Shown in pieces: positions 9,374 through 18,247 of a DNA stretch of 64,000 nt. The translations under genes and the position numbers were made by a program. The stretch covers positions 4,059,018 to 4,123,017 of the forward strand of contig KB235926.1 in assembly GCA_000332255.1 (NCBI GenBank), written 5' to 3'. Under the pieces are notes generated by a model. The model was not told where the DNA came from, did not search any database, and saw only the letters and a list, made by a program, of their open reading frames with translations. The stretch is from a cyanobacterium PCC 7702 (GTDB lineage Bacteria > Cyanobacteriota > Cyanobacteriia > Cyanobacteriales > Nostocaceae). Position 1 is the first letter of the stretch, and every line of letters starts with the position of its first letter.

Positions 9374-9402
9374 CCCCAAGTGCAATGAAGTGGAACTTGG
9401 GG
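9374..9402. other. perfect hairpin upstream of the TnpB relic
   Basis: CCCCAAGT (9374-9381) pairs with ACTTGGGG (9395-9402) across a 13-base loop. It may be the left-end hairpin of the IS200/IS605-type element or a stray palindromic repeat. There is no T-run, so it is not a classical terminator. Confidence 0.4.
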
Positions 9403-9552
9403 ATAAAAGGCAATTAAATACGAAACACCCCTTGAGTGATTTTTTTGCTCCGCAAGAACACAGAGAAGGGTAGTTGAGTATTTAACAATTTTAAGGATTG
9501 TCAAGTTCACTAAAATAACGTACTATACTTCCAGGTCGATAAGGTAAAAATA

Positions 9553-10737
9553 ATGCTTATTTTTGAGTTCAAAGTCAAAGGTACTTTGCGACCGTAATAA
9601 GTGCCTGCGGTTTTTGGATGGACAATCAAAATGTTAAGCCTTACGACTTGAATAAATATACTGCTGTCATAGCCAAAGAGTTTGACTTTGCTTAAAAATT
9701 AAATTCTACAGCAAGGCAAGCAGCAGCAGGAAGAGTAGCTTTTGCAATTAGAAGATTTTTTGATAATTGTAAAGCTAAGACCCCAGGTAAAAAAGGATAT
9801 CCAAAGTTTCAAAAAAATAATCGCTTGGTTGAATATAAGTTGAGTGGTTGGAAACTTTCAGATGACCGCAAGTACATTAAATTCACAGATAAATGTAATA
9901 TTGGTCAGCTAAAGTTAATTGGCACTTGGGATTTACATTTTTACCAAATTAAACAAATCAAGTGGGTCAGAATAGTTAAGCGTTCAGATGGTTACTATGT
10001 TCAATTTAGTATAGATGCAGAACGGAATATAGATATTCAACCAACTGGGAAAACCATAGGTTTAGATGTTGGAATTAACGATTTCTATACTGATTCGCAG
10101 GGAAATAAGGTAGAAAACCCTAGATATTTACGCAAATCAGAGAAGGCATTAAAACGTCTTCAAAGACAAGTTAGTCGTAAAAAGAAGAGGTCAAACAATT
10201 ACAAAAAAGCTTTAAACCGTCTTGGTAGAAAACACTTGAAAGTTTCTCGTCAGCGTCAAGATGAGGCAGTGCGATCTTGGGGTTTTCCCCCAGGAGCAAC
10301 TGCCGATAACGCAATTAAGCAAGCGTTATGCGTGGTAAGGTCTAACGACCTTGTGCCGTATGAAAAACGTGATTAAAAACAGCAAACTTGCAAAGTCTAT
10401 TAGTGATGTTTCACGATCGATGTTTACCCAATGGCTACAATATTTTGGGAAAATTTATGGTCGAATCTTTGTACCTGTAGAACCGCATTTTACTAGCCAA
10501 AAATGCTCATCATTTGGTGCAACTGTAAAAAAATCTCTATCTGTTCGCACTCATATTTGTAAGTGTGGATGTGTTTTAGATAGAGATTTAAACGCCGCAA
10601 TTAACATACTGAACAAAGCCTTGAAACAGACTAATTATGACTTAAGTACCGTTGGGCGAACGGAAACTTTTAACGCTTGTGGAGAGATGACCCTCTACCC
10701 AGATTTGGCAACAAGTCTGGGCAAGGTTGCTCAGTGA
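9553..10737 (+). pseudogene. tnpB: IS200/IS605-family TnpB, multiply disrupted
   Basis: TnpB is an RNA-guided nuclease encoded by IS200/IS605-type elements. The relic starts MLIFEFKVKG at 9553 and hits a stop at 9595-9597 after an apparent deletion. It resumes (FWMDNQNVKPYDLNKYTAV) and meets an in-frame TAA at 9693-9695, then runs open through YKLSGWKLSDDRKYIKF and the first RuvC Asp in TIGLDVGIN to 10376. A 45-bp palindromic insert lies at 10269-10313. A frameshift near 10360-10376 shifts to the last frame, which holds LAKSISD, the zinc-finger region and the last RuvC Asp in DRDLNAAINI. The first finger pair reads CSSFG, so one zinc cysteine is lost. No tnpA is nearby. The gene is clearly dead. 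Confidence 0.93.
10269..10313. repeat. 45-bp palindromic repeat inserted in frame inside tnpB
   Basis: The insert carries CTTGGGG-TTTT-CCCCCAG in its middle and is bounded by GCA on each side (10266-10268 and 10311-10313). Removing it restores the usual spacing between the conserved RQR and SNDLV segments of TnpB (18 residues, by recall of the family). The outer bases GGCAGT (10265-10270) and ACTGCC (10299-10304) also pair. It looks like one of the small mobile palindromes of Nostocales. Confidence 0.6.
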
Positions 10738-10746
10738 AACAAGAAT

Positions 10747-10775
10747 CCCCGTATTTCGCTTCGCTACATACGGGG
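10747..10775 (+). mobile_element. right-end hairpin of the TnpB element
   Basis: CCCCGTAT (10747-10754) pairs with ATACGGGG (10768-10775) around a 13-base loop, ten bases after the tnpB stop, and is followed by GAGCGTTAAG. A subterminal hairpin followed by this type of sequence is the usual right end of IS200/IS605-family elements in cyanobacteria and forms the end of the guide-RNA scaffold. The element end is near 10785. Confidence 0.6.
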
Positions 10776-10785
10776 AGCGTTAAGA

Positions 10786-11289
10786 ATTCTGAATGTATAA
10801 TGAGCTCCTTATCACGACTTTCGTCCTTGATTTCGCTACACAAAAGTGCTGGCTAGAAACTGATTCTAAAGTTTCGCAAAAGACCAGCAGTTGTTTGCCT
10901 GTGTGTCGTGGTGCTTGTGGAGCAATTGAACTTCCAAAATCAAAATTAAGTGGAAAGACACTATCAAATATAAATTTACACTGCTTGTGCTGAGTCGGAT
11001 TTCTTGCCCAAAAACCTTGCTTTTGGGTCTAAGTCCTCACTACAAACTTTACTTCATGTACTCATCATGGTGGTGACGGCTTTTAATTTTTGGCACTCCC
11101 AGGTGGGAGATGTTATCAAAAATTTACTTTAGAGAAAGTAAAATACTGAAACAAATCATGCAAAAATTGCATAAAAGCATAGTAATTTAATATTTGACAA
11201 CTCCTGTAAGGAGTATGTTTGTTTGAATGTTTCATTTAGTTATATGGTCATTTAAAACAACGAATGATGGCGCAGAGGTATAAGAAGAA
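10786..11289 (+). other. 504-bp leader of the second amt gene
   Basis: No gene is supported; a 66-codon frame at 10793-10993 has no ribosome binding site and begins at the IS end. Three inverted repeats lie near the gene: 11123-11142, ATGCA-aaaat-TGCAT at 11158-11172, and ACTCC-tgtaa-GGAGT at 11200-11214. I found no canonical GTA-N8-TAC site. Confidence 0.5.
11123..11142. promoter_or_regulatory. perfect 8-bp inverted repeat upstream of the second amt
   Basis: TTTACTTT-AGAG-AAAGTAAA is a perfect palindrome with a 4-bp centre, about 150 bp upstream of the GTG start. Size and symmetry fit a dimeric regulator site, but no regulator can be named. Confidence 0.35.
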
Positions 11290-12693
11290 GTGTTAAAGAA
11301 AATTGTTTTCACAGCAGCGATCGCAGCTGTAATCATGGGCGGACCGTTGATCGGCAATGCTTTAGCTGCACCAGATGTCAACACAGCAATTTCTAATGCT
11401 CAAACTGCGGCTGATACAGCATTTATGCTGCTTGCAGCTGCGCTTGTGTTGTTGATGACTCCGGGGCTAGCGTTTTTCTATGGAGGATTCGTGCGCTCCC
11501 GCAACGTCCTCAACACTTTGATGATGAGCTTTGTACTCATGGCGATCGTGGGAGTGACCTGGATTTTGTGGGGCTACAGCCTTGCCTTTGCGCCCGGAAA
11601 CCCTTTTATTGGTGGATTGGAATGGCTGGGTTTGAATGGTGTGGGATACGAGGTCACAGATTACCTTAAGGGTTCTAATCCGGCGGAGGTAGTTTCCTAT
11701 TCGCCGACAATCCCACATCAGGCTTTTATGATCTACCAAGCCATGTTTGCCATCATCACTCCAGCTTTGATTTCTGGAGCCATTGTGGAGCGTGTAAACT
11801 TCACTGCTTACTCTTTGTTCGTACTGTTGTGGTCAACATTTGTTTACGCTCCCCTTGCCCATATGGTATGGGCGAAAGGCGGATTGTTGGGCTTGTATGG
11901 TGGTCTTGGCGCCCTCGACTTTGCAGGTGGTACGGTTGTTCACGTTAGTTCTGGAGTTTCTGCTCTAGTAGCAGCACTAGTGATTGGCTCTCGCAAAACC
12001 TATCCCGATCGCCTCAGTCCACCTCACAACGTTCCCTTCATTTTATTAGGTGCTGGCTTGCTGTGGTTTGGCTGGTTCGGCTTCAACGCTGGTAGTGCTC
12101 TAGCTTCCGGTCAGCTGGCAACAGCTGCTTTTGTTGCTACCAATACTGGTGCGGCGTCAGCGGCCTTAACTTGGCTGATCCTAGAAAAAGTTCTGCGCGG
12201 TAAACCCACAGCAGTGGGAGCAGCAACGGGAGCAGTAGCTGGGTTGGTAGGAATTACTCCTGCGGCAGGATTTGTGACGCCGCTAGCTGCCATACTGATT
12301 GGTAGCATTACCGCTTTTGTCTGCTTCTATGCCATTAGCTTCAAACACAAACTGCAAGTTGATGATGCCTTAGATACATTTCCCGTTCACGGTGTGGGTG
12401 GTACGGTTGGTGCTATTCTGACAGGTATATTTGCTACCAAAACAGTGAACTCACAAGGCGCAGATGGTTTGTTGTACGGTAATCCCAAGCAAGTGCTGAT
12501 TCAGATAGGAGCAATTTTGATTGCCTACATCATTGCTGCTGTTGGCACCTGGATTATTCTTAAAATCTTGGATGCCACAGTTGGTTTGCGGGTCAAGGAA
12601 GAAGCAGAATTCCAAGGCGTGGATATCAACGAACACGGTGAAGAAGGTTACAACGAGGAATTCAGCGATCGCATCACGATCAGGGAAAAATAG
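11290..12693 (+). CDS. amt: ammonium transporter, AmtB-like
   Basis: This is the second ammonium channel, 467 residues with a normal signal peptide (MLKKIVFTAAIAAVIMGG, cleaved near ALAAPD) and 11 membrane helices. The twin-histidine pair lies in LAHMVWAKGG and FPVHGVGGT; DFAGGTVVHVSSGVSAL and WFGFNAGSALA are family signatures. It is closer to the Escherichia coli AmtB layout than the gene at 7205 is. The cytoplasmic tail GVDINEHGEEGYNEEF is the PII-contact type. Start is GTG at 11290, preceded by AAGAAGAAG. In Anabaena several amt genes lie in tandem; here the pair is split by mobile debris. Confidence 0.93.
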   Translation: MLKKIVFTAAIAAVIMGGPLIGNALAAPDVNTAISNAQTAADTAFMLLAAALVLLMTPGLAFFYGGFVRSRNVLNTLMMSFVLMAIVGVTWILWGYSLAFAPGNPFIGGLEWLGLNGVGYEVTDYLKGSNPAEVVSYSPTIPHQAFMIYQAMFAIITPALISGAIVERVNFTAYSLFVLLWSTFVYAPLAHMVWAKGGLLGLYGGLGALDFAGGTVVHVSSGVSALVAALVIGSRKTYPDRLSPPHNVPFILLGAGLLWFGWFGFNAGSALASGQLATAAFVATNTGAASAALTWLILEKVLRGKPTAVGAATGAVAGLVGITPAAGFVTPLAAILIGSITAFVCFYAISFKHKLQVDDALDTFPVHGVGGTVGAILTGIFATKTVNSQGADGLLYGNPKQVLIQIGAILIAYIIAAVGTWIILKILDATVGLRVKEEAEFQGVDINEHGEEGYNEEFSDRITIREK

Positions 12694-12777
12694 GTAGTCA
12701 CGGGTCTTTGGCAGTGGGATTTCTCCGCACAGCAGTATAAAATCTGATACTAAAAGATTTAAGGAATATTGCTACCC

Positions 12778-13605
12778 GTGTCTACTGCTGCAAAAACCTT
12801 TCCCAGCTGGGCAATCCTATTACTAATTACTAATGGCATGCTATTACTAGCGGTCACGCTGCTAATTTGGCGACAGCAGGTAGTGACCGCTTTTTTTGAG
12901 ACAGTATCGTCAAATCAGGTAAAATCTGAAGGTTCACCCCAGGCTACCGTACAGTTAGGTCCCCGTCACACACTCAACTATCAACAGTGGGTTAAAATTC
13001 TCAAGCAAGAAGCCAAAGTGGCTGCTCAAACCCGTCCCGAACATTTGGCTGTACTAGCTGGAGATTCCTTAAGTCTGTGGTTTCCACCAGAGTTATTACC
13101 AGAAAACAGTAAGTGGTTAAATCAGGGAATTTCTGGAGAAACCAGCGCTGGACTGTTAAAAAGATTAGACTTATTAGACCAGACGCAACCGAAAACCATT
13201 TTTGTCATGATTGGTATTAACGATTTAATTCGGGGAACAACTGATGAGGCGATCGTAGAAAATCAACGACAGATAGTGCGTTATCTGCGCAAGGTACATC
13301 CCCGGACAGAAGTAGTTATCCAGTCGATATTACCCCATGGCAAAGAAGAAGTTACTTGGGAGGGACGAGAAAAGTTACTAGCAATTCCCAATCATCGCAT
13401 TTGGATGTTAAATCAACAACTCCAGACCATGGCGAAAAAAGAAGGTGTCAAATATCTAGATTTATATTCTCTATTTGCTAACAAACAAGGAAATCTTCGT
13501 CCCGAACTCACCACTGATGGTTTGCACCTCAACTTTCAAGGTTATTTGGTCTGGAGATCCGCCTTGCAGCTGTACAGCCAAATTGCATTACCAGAGCGAT
13601 TGTAA
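12778..13605 (+). CDS. SGNH/GDSL-family hydrolase, membrane anchored
   Basis: The protein (275 residues from GTG 12778) has an N-terminal helix (about residues 10-32) that should anchor it, leaving an extracytoplasmic SGNH esterase/lipase domain. All four blocks are visible: GDSLSLW with the nucleophile Ser, the oxyanion Gly in NQGISGETSAG, the Asn in GINDLIRG, and the catalytic Asp/His pair in DGLHLN. I chose GTG at 12778 because AAGGA (12761-12765) is well spaced for it, and the TTG at 12769 is too close. Substrate is not predictable; many relatives deacylate polysaccharides or lipids. Confidence 0.85.
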   Translation: MSTAAKTFPSWAILLLITNGMLLLAVTLLIWRQQVVTAFFETVSSNQVKSEGSPQATVQLGPRHTLNYQQWVKILKQEAKVAAQTRPEHLAVLAGDSLSLWFPPELLPENSKWLNQGISGETSAGLLKRLDLLDQTQPKTIFVMIGINDLIRGTTDEAIVENQRQIVRYLRKVHPRTEVVIQSILPHGKEEVTWEGREKLLAIPNHRIWMLNQQLQTMAKKEGVKYLDLYSLFANKQGNLRPELTTDGLHLNFQGYLVWRSALQLYSQIALPERL

Positions 13606-13708
13606 GTCAAAATTTATATTTTATTTATATTTTCTTTCACTTCATCTTTTCATCTCAATGGCCTCCCAGCGCGAGAAAATGAAAATGACGAAATTGTGAC
13701 AAAGATCA

Positions 13709-14911
13709 ATGGATACCAAAGCTTTTAAGCGTTCGCTGCAACACTCGGAAAATTACCATCGCAAAGGATTCGGTCACCAAGCAGAAGTTGCTACCCAATT
13801 GCAGTCCGAGTATCAAAGCAACTTAATTCAGCAAATCCGAGATAGTAATTACACTCTCACCCGTGGAGATGTCACCGTTGTACTAGCTCAAGCATTTGGC
13901 TTTTGCTGGGGCGTAGAACGTGCAGTGGCAATGGCGTACGAAACTCGTAAACAATTTCCTGCAGAACGCATTTGGATTACTAACGAGATTATCCACAATC
14001 CTTCTGTTAACCAGCGAATGCAGGAAATGGGAATAAAATTTATCCCGGTGGTGGCAGGGAAAAAAGATTTTTCTGTGGTCGATCCTGGCGATGTAGTGAT
14101 TTTACCAGCTTTTGGGGCTAGCGTGCAAGAAATGCAGGTACTTTCTCAGAAAAACTGCAAAATTGTCGATACCACTTGCCCTTGGGTATCAAAGGTTTGG
14201 AATACGGTGGAAAAACATAAAAAAAATGAATATACCTCCATAATTCACGGTAAATACAAGCACGAAGAAACCATCGCCACAAGTTCCTTTGCGGGAAAGT
14301 ATTTGATTGTTTTAAATTTACAAGAAGCAGAATACGTTGTGAAATATATTTTGCATGGAGGAGACCGAAACGAATTTCTAGCTAAGTTCAGCAAAGCTTG
14401 TTCTCCAGGGTTTGACCCCGATCGCGATTTAGAAAAAGTTGGTATTGCCAATCAAACGACAATGCTTAAAAGTGAAACCGAGCAGATCGGTAAGTTGTTT
14501 GAGCGTGCTATGATGCAAAAGTATGGGACAGCCAATTTGAAGGAGCATTTCCAAAGCTTCAATACCATCTGCGATGCCACGCAAGAAAGGCAAGATGCGA
14601 TGTTAGAGTTGGTGGAAAAGCCGCTGGATTTGATTGTAGTCATTGGTGGATTTAATTCCTCCAACACTACGCAATTACAACAAATTGCTCTCGAGCGCGG
14701 ACTTCCTTCCTATCACATTGATAGCGTGGCAAGAATTTTACCCGGAAATCGGATCGAACATAGATTGTTAAACGGTAATTTAAAAATCACGGAAAATTGG
14801 TTACCGAAGGGAAAAGTTATCATGGGATTAACTTCTGGTGCTTCTACACCAGATAAAGTAGTGGCAGATGTAATTGAAAAGATTTTCCAGCTCAAAGCAA
14901 CAGCAGTTTGA
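13709..14911 (+). CDS. ispH: 4-hydroxy-3-methylbut-2-enyl diphosphate reductase
   Basis: IspH is the last enzyme of the MEP pathway and makes IPP and DMAPP using a [4Fe-4S] cluster. The three cluster cysteines lie in [22 protein letters not shown] and [11 protein letters not shown], and the typical [13 protein letters not shown] motif ends the protein. At 400 residues it is the long cyanobacterial/plant form, with the extra N-terminal segment [20 protein letters not shown] and an internal insert. It is a stand-alone gene followed by a hairpin terminator. Confidence 0.97.
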   Translation: MDTKAFKRSLQHSENYHRKGFGHQAEVATQLQSEYQSNLIQQIRDSNYTLTRGDVTVVLAQAFGFCWGVERAVAMAYETRKQFPAERIWITNEIIHNPSVNQRMQEMGIKFIPVVAGKKDFSVVDPGDVVILPAFGASVQEMQVLSQKNCKIVDTTCPWVSKVWNTVEKHKKNEYTSIIHGKYKHEETIATSSFAGKYLIVLNLQEAEYVVKYILHGGDRNEFLAKFSKACSPGFDPDRDLEKVGIANQTTMLKSETEQIGKLFERAMMQKYGTANLKEHFQSFNTICDATQERQDAMLELVEKPLDLIVVIGGFNSSNTTQLQQIALERGLPSYHIDSVARILPGNRIEHRLLNGNLKITENWLPKGKVIMGLTSGASTPDKVVADVIEKIFQLKATAV

Positions 14912-14917
14912 TAATTT

Positions 14918-14950
14918 GTAGACACGCTACGCGCGGCTTCTTGTAGAGAA
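14918..14950. repeat. short dispersed repeat, copy 1 (after ispH)
   Basis: GTAGACACGCTACGCG followed by CGGCTTCTTGTAGAGAA resembles the sequence at 15222-15255 inside the MFS pseudogene. This GTAGACRCGC...GCTTCTYGTAGRGAA family is a common small repeat in Nostoc-type genomes (recall, not searched). Confidence 0.55.
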
Positions 14951-14958
14951 CTTTTCAT

Positions 14959-14990
14959 TCCCTCTCGATGTTCGGGAGGGAGATTTTTTT
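14959..14990 (+). terminator. rho-independent terminator after ispH
   Basis: TCCCTC (14959-14964) pairs with GAGGGA (14976-14981), followed by GATTTTTTT. It lies 48 bp after the ispH stop and is the natural end of that transcript. Confidence 0.7.
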
Positions 14991-15221
14991 GCCTACTTGG
15001 AAAGCGGAAAGAAAAATCTCAGCTGAGCTTGGCGATCGCCCTTTGCGAAATCTGAAAACAGATGCAATAATCGCTCCGCCCAGTATTAAGGCTGCAAAGC
15101 GAAAAGAACCTTGAAACCCTATAACGGTCGCCTCTGATGTAGCAATGGATGCATCTGCACCTGCAGCGGTGCTGGCGATTAACATTCTCCCCATTAGGGA
15201 ACGCCCACGGTGCTACCCCCC

Positions 15222-15255
15222 GTAGACGCGCTCTAATGCCGCTTCTCGTAGGGAA
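15222..15255. repeat. short dispersed repeat, copy 2 (inside MFS pseudogene)
   Basis: GTAGACGCGCTCTAATG followed by CCGCTTCTCGTAGGGAA matches the copy at 14918-14950. TAGGGAA occurs at both 15195-15201 and 15249-15255, which could be a duplicated target flanking a longer insert. The insert adds a TAG stop to the broken gene. Confidence 0.55.
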
Positions 15256-16461
15256 GTAGGCGATAAAGATAGTAAACAAGAAGCAATTCCCAATCGCTTT
15301 TGGGATGCTGCTCCCATAACAGTGCTGTTGTTGGGTGATTGAAACAAACCTAGCCCTATACCGTAAATGCTGTAGCGCAGTACGTATCGTAGCTCGCTGA
15401 GTTAAGCGTCAAAAGTGCTAATTGTCAGACAACCGCCCATCATTAACCCCAGACCGATGCAACCGATCCTTTTGGAACCAAAATAATCTGCAAGTACCCC
15501 AGACACAGGAGCTATTAATCCACTCAGCACTGGCGACACCGCCAGCAAAAGCCCAACTTTGGCTGTGGGATAGGTTTTGACTCGCTCTAGAAAAAATGGG
15601 GTAAGACGATAAACGCCAACCAACCACCGAGCAAACCCATGCTGAGCTCGAAATTGCGAAACAAACTTAAATCCAAAAGAGGTTGTTCGAGAATGGCTTC
15701 TACTACTAAAAAAATTACAAAACTAAAGGCAGCAACAGATAATAACACGATGGCATGAACACTGCTGAAACCCTGACTTTGCTCTACGGTCATACCCAGT
15801 CCAAAACTGCCCAAACTTAATGTAGCCAATACAGCTCCTAAAAAATCAAATCGCTGTTTTTCTTTACTAAAGACAAAAGATGGTACCGTCCAAGCAACAA
15901 AAAACTAGCTACAACTCCTATCGGTAAATTGATCAACAATAGGCTGCGCCATCCCAACCAATCCAAAAGCATTCCTGCTACAGAAGGACCAAAAGCAATT
16001 CCCAACGACACCACACTAGCGATGATGTCAACAGCACGACCTGTTTCTGAAGAAAGGGATACTTCTGTGATGATGCTTAAGTCTAACCCGGAGATAAAGA
16101 CAGCTCCTAGCCCTTGCAGCGCTCGAAAGCCAATCAGCAAATCTATACTTGGTGCAAGACCGCACAATAGAGAACTGAAGGTAAATACCATCAGTCCTGC
16201 CAGATACAGATATTTCTTTCTCCACATATTCCCCAGACCAGTTGCTCCTAAAACTAGACCGGAACTGACCAACAGGTAACTTAGTACCGTCCACTGGGCG
16301 GTGGGAAAATTGGTGTGAAAAGCTTGAAGTAGTGAAGGTACAGCCACGTTGATAATGCCTGCATCTAGGGTAGACATGAATAATCCAAGTCCAACACCAA
16401 CTAAGACCGAAATTTTTTCAGGGTTCGATAAAGCTGGAGATTTTGCTGGTAATGGTTGCAA

Positions 16462-16793
16462 CGTCTAGCCTCCCGTGCTGGCTTAACAGTGGGAAATATT
16501 TTGTATTCGTAATATTAGATGATCGGACAAAAGCAGTCGGCAACATCCGTGGCGAGTGTGTAGTTTTGTTGTATTACAAAGAAGCGATCGCCTTCTCTGA
16601 AAATTTCACCAAAAATTTCTCATATCCCAAACAATTCCCTGGGGTAGAGTGTTTAGTTGATTAGTTTTTTGCATTTAACAATTTCTGGGATTATGATTTT
16701 AATTTAAGACAATCCATGGATTTGATTTCCAAATTGAGACTTCAGTAAGAAATTTCAAGCAATCATCAAGAAGAATTTTTCTTTTTTAGAGTT
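16462..16793. other. 332-bp intergenic region, no gene supported
   Basis: Spacer between the divergent MFS pseudogene and the coiled-coil/wHTH gene. It is AT-rich and contains one HIP1 site. A 73-codon frame starting inside the MFS pseudogene has no ribosome binding site. No clear promoter elements are recognised. Confidence 0.5.
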
Positions 16794-17585
16794 ATGAGCG
16801 AACATTTATCTATCTTGAAATTGTTAGAAGCAGAACGGGAACGCTATACACTGGAAGCTGCTTCTATAATGCGTCGTTTGGATTTAGTCCGCAGTCAAAT
16901 TCATACCCTAGAAGACCTGATATACAGGTACGCGACCTCAGAGCAGGTATACTCTGGTGAGACCGACTTATCTCATATATCTTCTATTAGTGGGTTTCTT
17001 CAGGAGGAAGGCAGTAGCGATGTTTTTGTGGAGGAAAAAGTAGCAAATAATTATCCTACCCATCAAACTGAGGCGGAATTTCACACCCAGACAAATATGA
17101 AAAATATAAAGCAACAGGAGGAAACATCAGTAAATTTTGAAAGCTATCCACAAGCTGAAATTGAATCTCAACCCCAAAATTTTGAGGAAACAGCAACTAC
17201 AACTGCTTCACAAACTAGTGATGGTAAATCTACGCCAGCTTCGACGTCACAAGATGTAGATATTTCTGACATTCCCAAACGCACTTTTCCACCGAAACCT
17301 GGAACTTTACCAATGCTGGGAGAATATCAGGAATATACAATACAGAACGCAGTTTTAATTCTCATGCGCCGCCATCCGAACGCGCACATGCATCTGGATG
17401 CAATTGTGCATAGTTTATACGGAAATTTACCTCCCCAGGAGTTTAAGACAGCAAAGGTAAATGTTGCTAAAGCAGTTTCTGAAGGCTTAAAGAAAGGTTT
17501 GTGGTACAGGGTACTGCGCACTCCTGGCGTATATACCCTGCGTTTTGAAAAAGGAGTAACGGGAAAAAGTCCAGCTCGCAAATAA
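16794..17585 (+). CDS. conserved hypothetical: coiled coil plus C-terminal winged-helix-like domain
   Basis: I do not recognise a named family. The 263-residue product has an N-terminal alpha-helical, probably coiled-coil stretch (LLEAERERYTLEAASIMRR, residues 8-45), then a long Glu/Thr/Ser/Gln-rich disordered linker (about 60-165). It ends with a compact domain from about 170: YTIQNAVLILMRRHPNAHMH, SEGLKKGLWYRVL and PGVYTLRF, which reads like a winged helix-turn-helix with a C-terminal wing. A DNA-binding or scaffold role would fit. It is 106 bp upstream of the Dnd-associated gene on the same strand, so it could be co-transcribed with it, but this may be coincidence. Confidence 0.75.
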   Translation: MSEHLSILKLLEAERERYTLEAASIMRRLDLVRSQIHTLEDLIYRYATSEQVYSGETDLSHISSISGFLQEEGSSDVFVEEKVANNYPTHQTEAEFHTQTNMKNIKQQEETSVNFESYPQAEIESQPQNFEETATTTASQTSDGKSTPASTSQDVDISDIPKRTFPPKPGTLPMLGEYQEYTIQNAVLILMRRHPNAHMHLDAIVHSLYGNLPPQEFKTAKVNVAKAVSEGLKKGLWYRVLRTPGVYTLRFEKGVTGKSPARK

Positions 17586-17691
17586 AAGTTGTATCAAAAA
17601 GCGCGATCGCATAGGCAAAGTTGTGAAAAAAGCTCCAAGTGCGATCGCTTGCTGTGCGCTTGCGGTCAAAGAAACAGTATATATCAAAACG

Positions 17692-18171
17692 ATGATAGAA
17701 ATTGGCAAGATCAGAGTTGCAAAAGATAAAGCGGAATTGGTGAAAGCTTTAACATCAACAGATGGAAACACAGGACCCTTTCAAACTTTTGCTGATGCGA
17801 TCGTATTTGCAGCTGCTTTGGGTGCAAAGTATAAAAAGCGAGTACCTTTAGGAGAAATTTCTCAAAGAGAACCTTCGCCAATTCGATTAGAATATTTCGC
17901 TTCTGCAGGCACTGATGTAGTGATTAAATTATTGGCAATGATTGAAGCTAAGGATATTCAAATTCTATCTCATCAAGAAGAATACCAAACCCAACGCTAT
18001 CAAATTTTTGAAGAATATGCTAATGGTGGGTTAGAAATCTTGCAAAATCAATTGCGAGGAGCTGTGGACTATACAGAAACAATATTATTACTTCTCAAGC
18101 ATGAACAAAGAAATGACAATCAGCAAAAAGAAGAATTTGATTTACGCAAATTTTTATCTTCAGGAACTTAA
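17692..18171 (+). CDS. Dnd system-associated protein 4 family
   Basis: The 159-residue product matches my recall of the small protein family found beside dnd clusters: IRVAKDKAELVKAL at the start, GPFQTFADAIVFAAALGAKY in the middle, then IFEEYANGGLEILQNQLRGA near the end. Its role is unknown. I chose ATG 17692 because family similarity starts there; an upstream GTG at 17623 would add 23 residues encoded partly by a HIP1-containing spacer. It converges on dndB (77-bp gap) and is on the same strand as dndCDE but separated from them by dndB. Confidence 0.8.
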   Translation: MIEIGKIRVAKDKAELVKALTSTDGNTGPFQTFADAIVFAAALGAKYKKRVPLGEISQREPSPIRLEYFASAGTDVVIKLLAMIEAKDIQILSHQEEYQTQRYQIFEEYANGGLEILQNQLRGAVDYTETILLLLKHEQRNDNQQKEEFDLRKFLSSGT

Positions 18172-18247
18172 GCTTCCAAAAATTAATTCAGGGCCCTTAG
18201 ACAATCTATTTACCTTTTGTCATCTGCCTTTTTCAAAAATTTGCAAT

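Larger units (their letters stand above)
14955..16461 (-). pseudogene. DHA2-type MFS multidrug transporter, broken
   Basis: The N-terminal part (ATG at 16461) is a clean DHA2/EmrB-like MFS start with MSTLDAGIINVAVPSLL, the signature RALQGLGAVFIS and about six helices. The frame then breaks at a six-T tract (15899-15904); shifting frame recovers AWTVPSFVF, RFDFLGAVLATLSLGSF. A second shift near 15600-15612 recovers LTPFFLERVKTYPTAKVG and SGVLADYFGSKRIG. A TAA at 15402-15404 follows, then GLGLFQSPNNSTVMGAA, and a repeat carrying a stop interrupts at about 15195-15255. A last piece (MGRMLIASTAAGADAS) runs to 14955. The original stop is unclear. With four lesions it cannot make a working transporter. 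Confidence 0.9.

Noticed and set aside
10793-10993. 66-codon plus-strand frame after the TnpB element
   Set aside because: Starts at the IS boundary and lacks a ribosome binding site or protein pattern.
17623-17691. Upstream GTG start for the dnd-associated protein
   Set aside because: The extra residues are encoded by a HIP1-bearing spacer and family similarity begins at the ATG at 17692.
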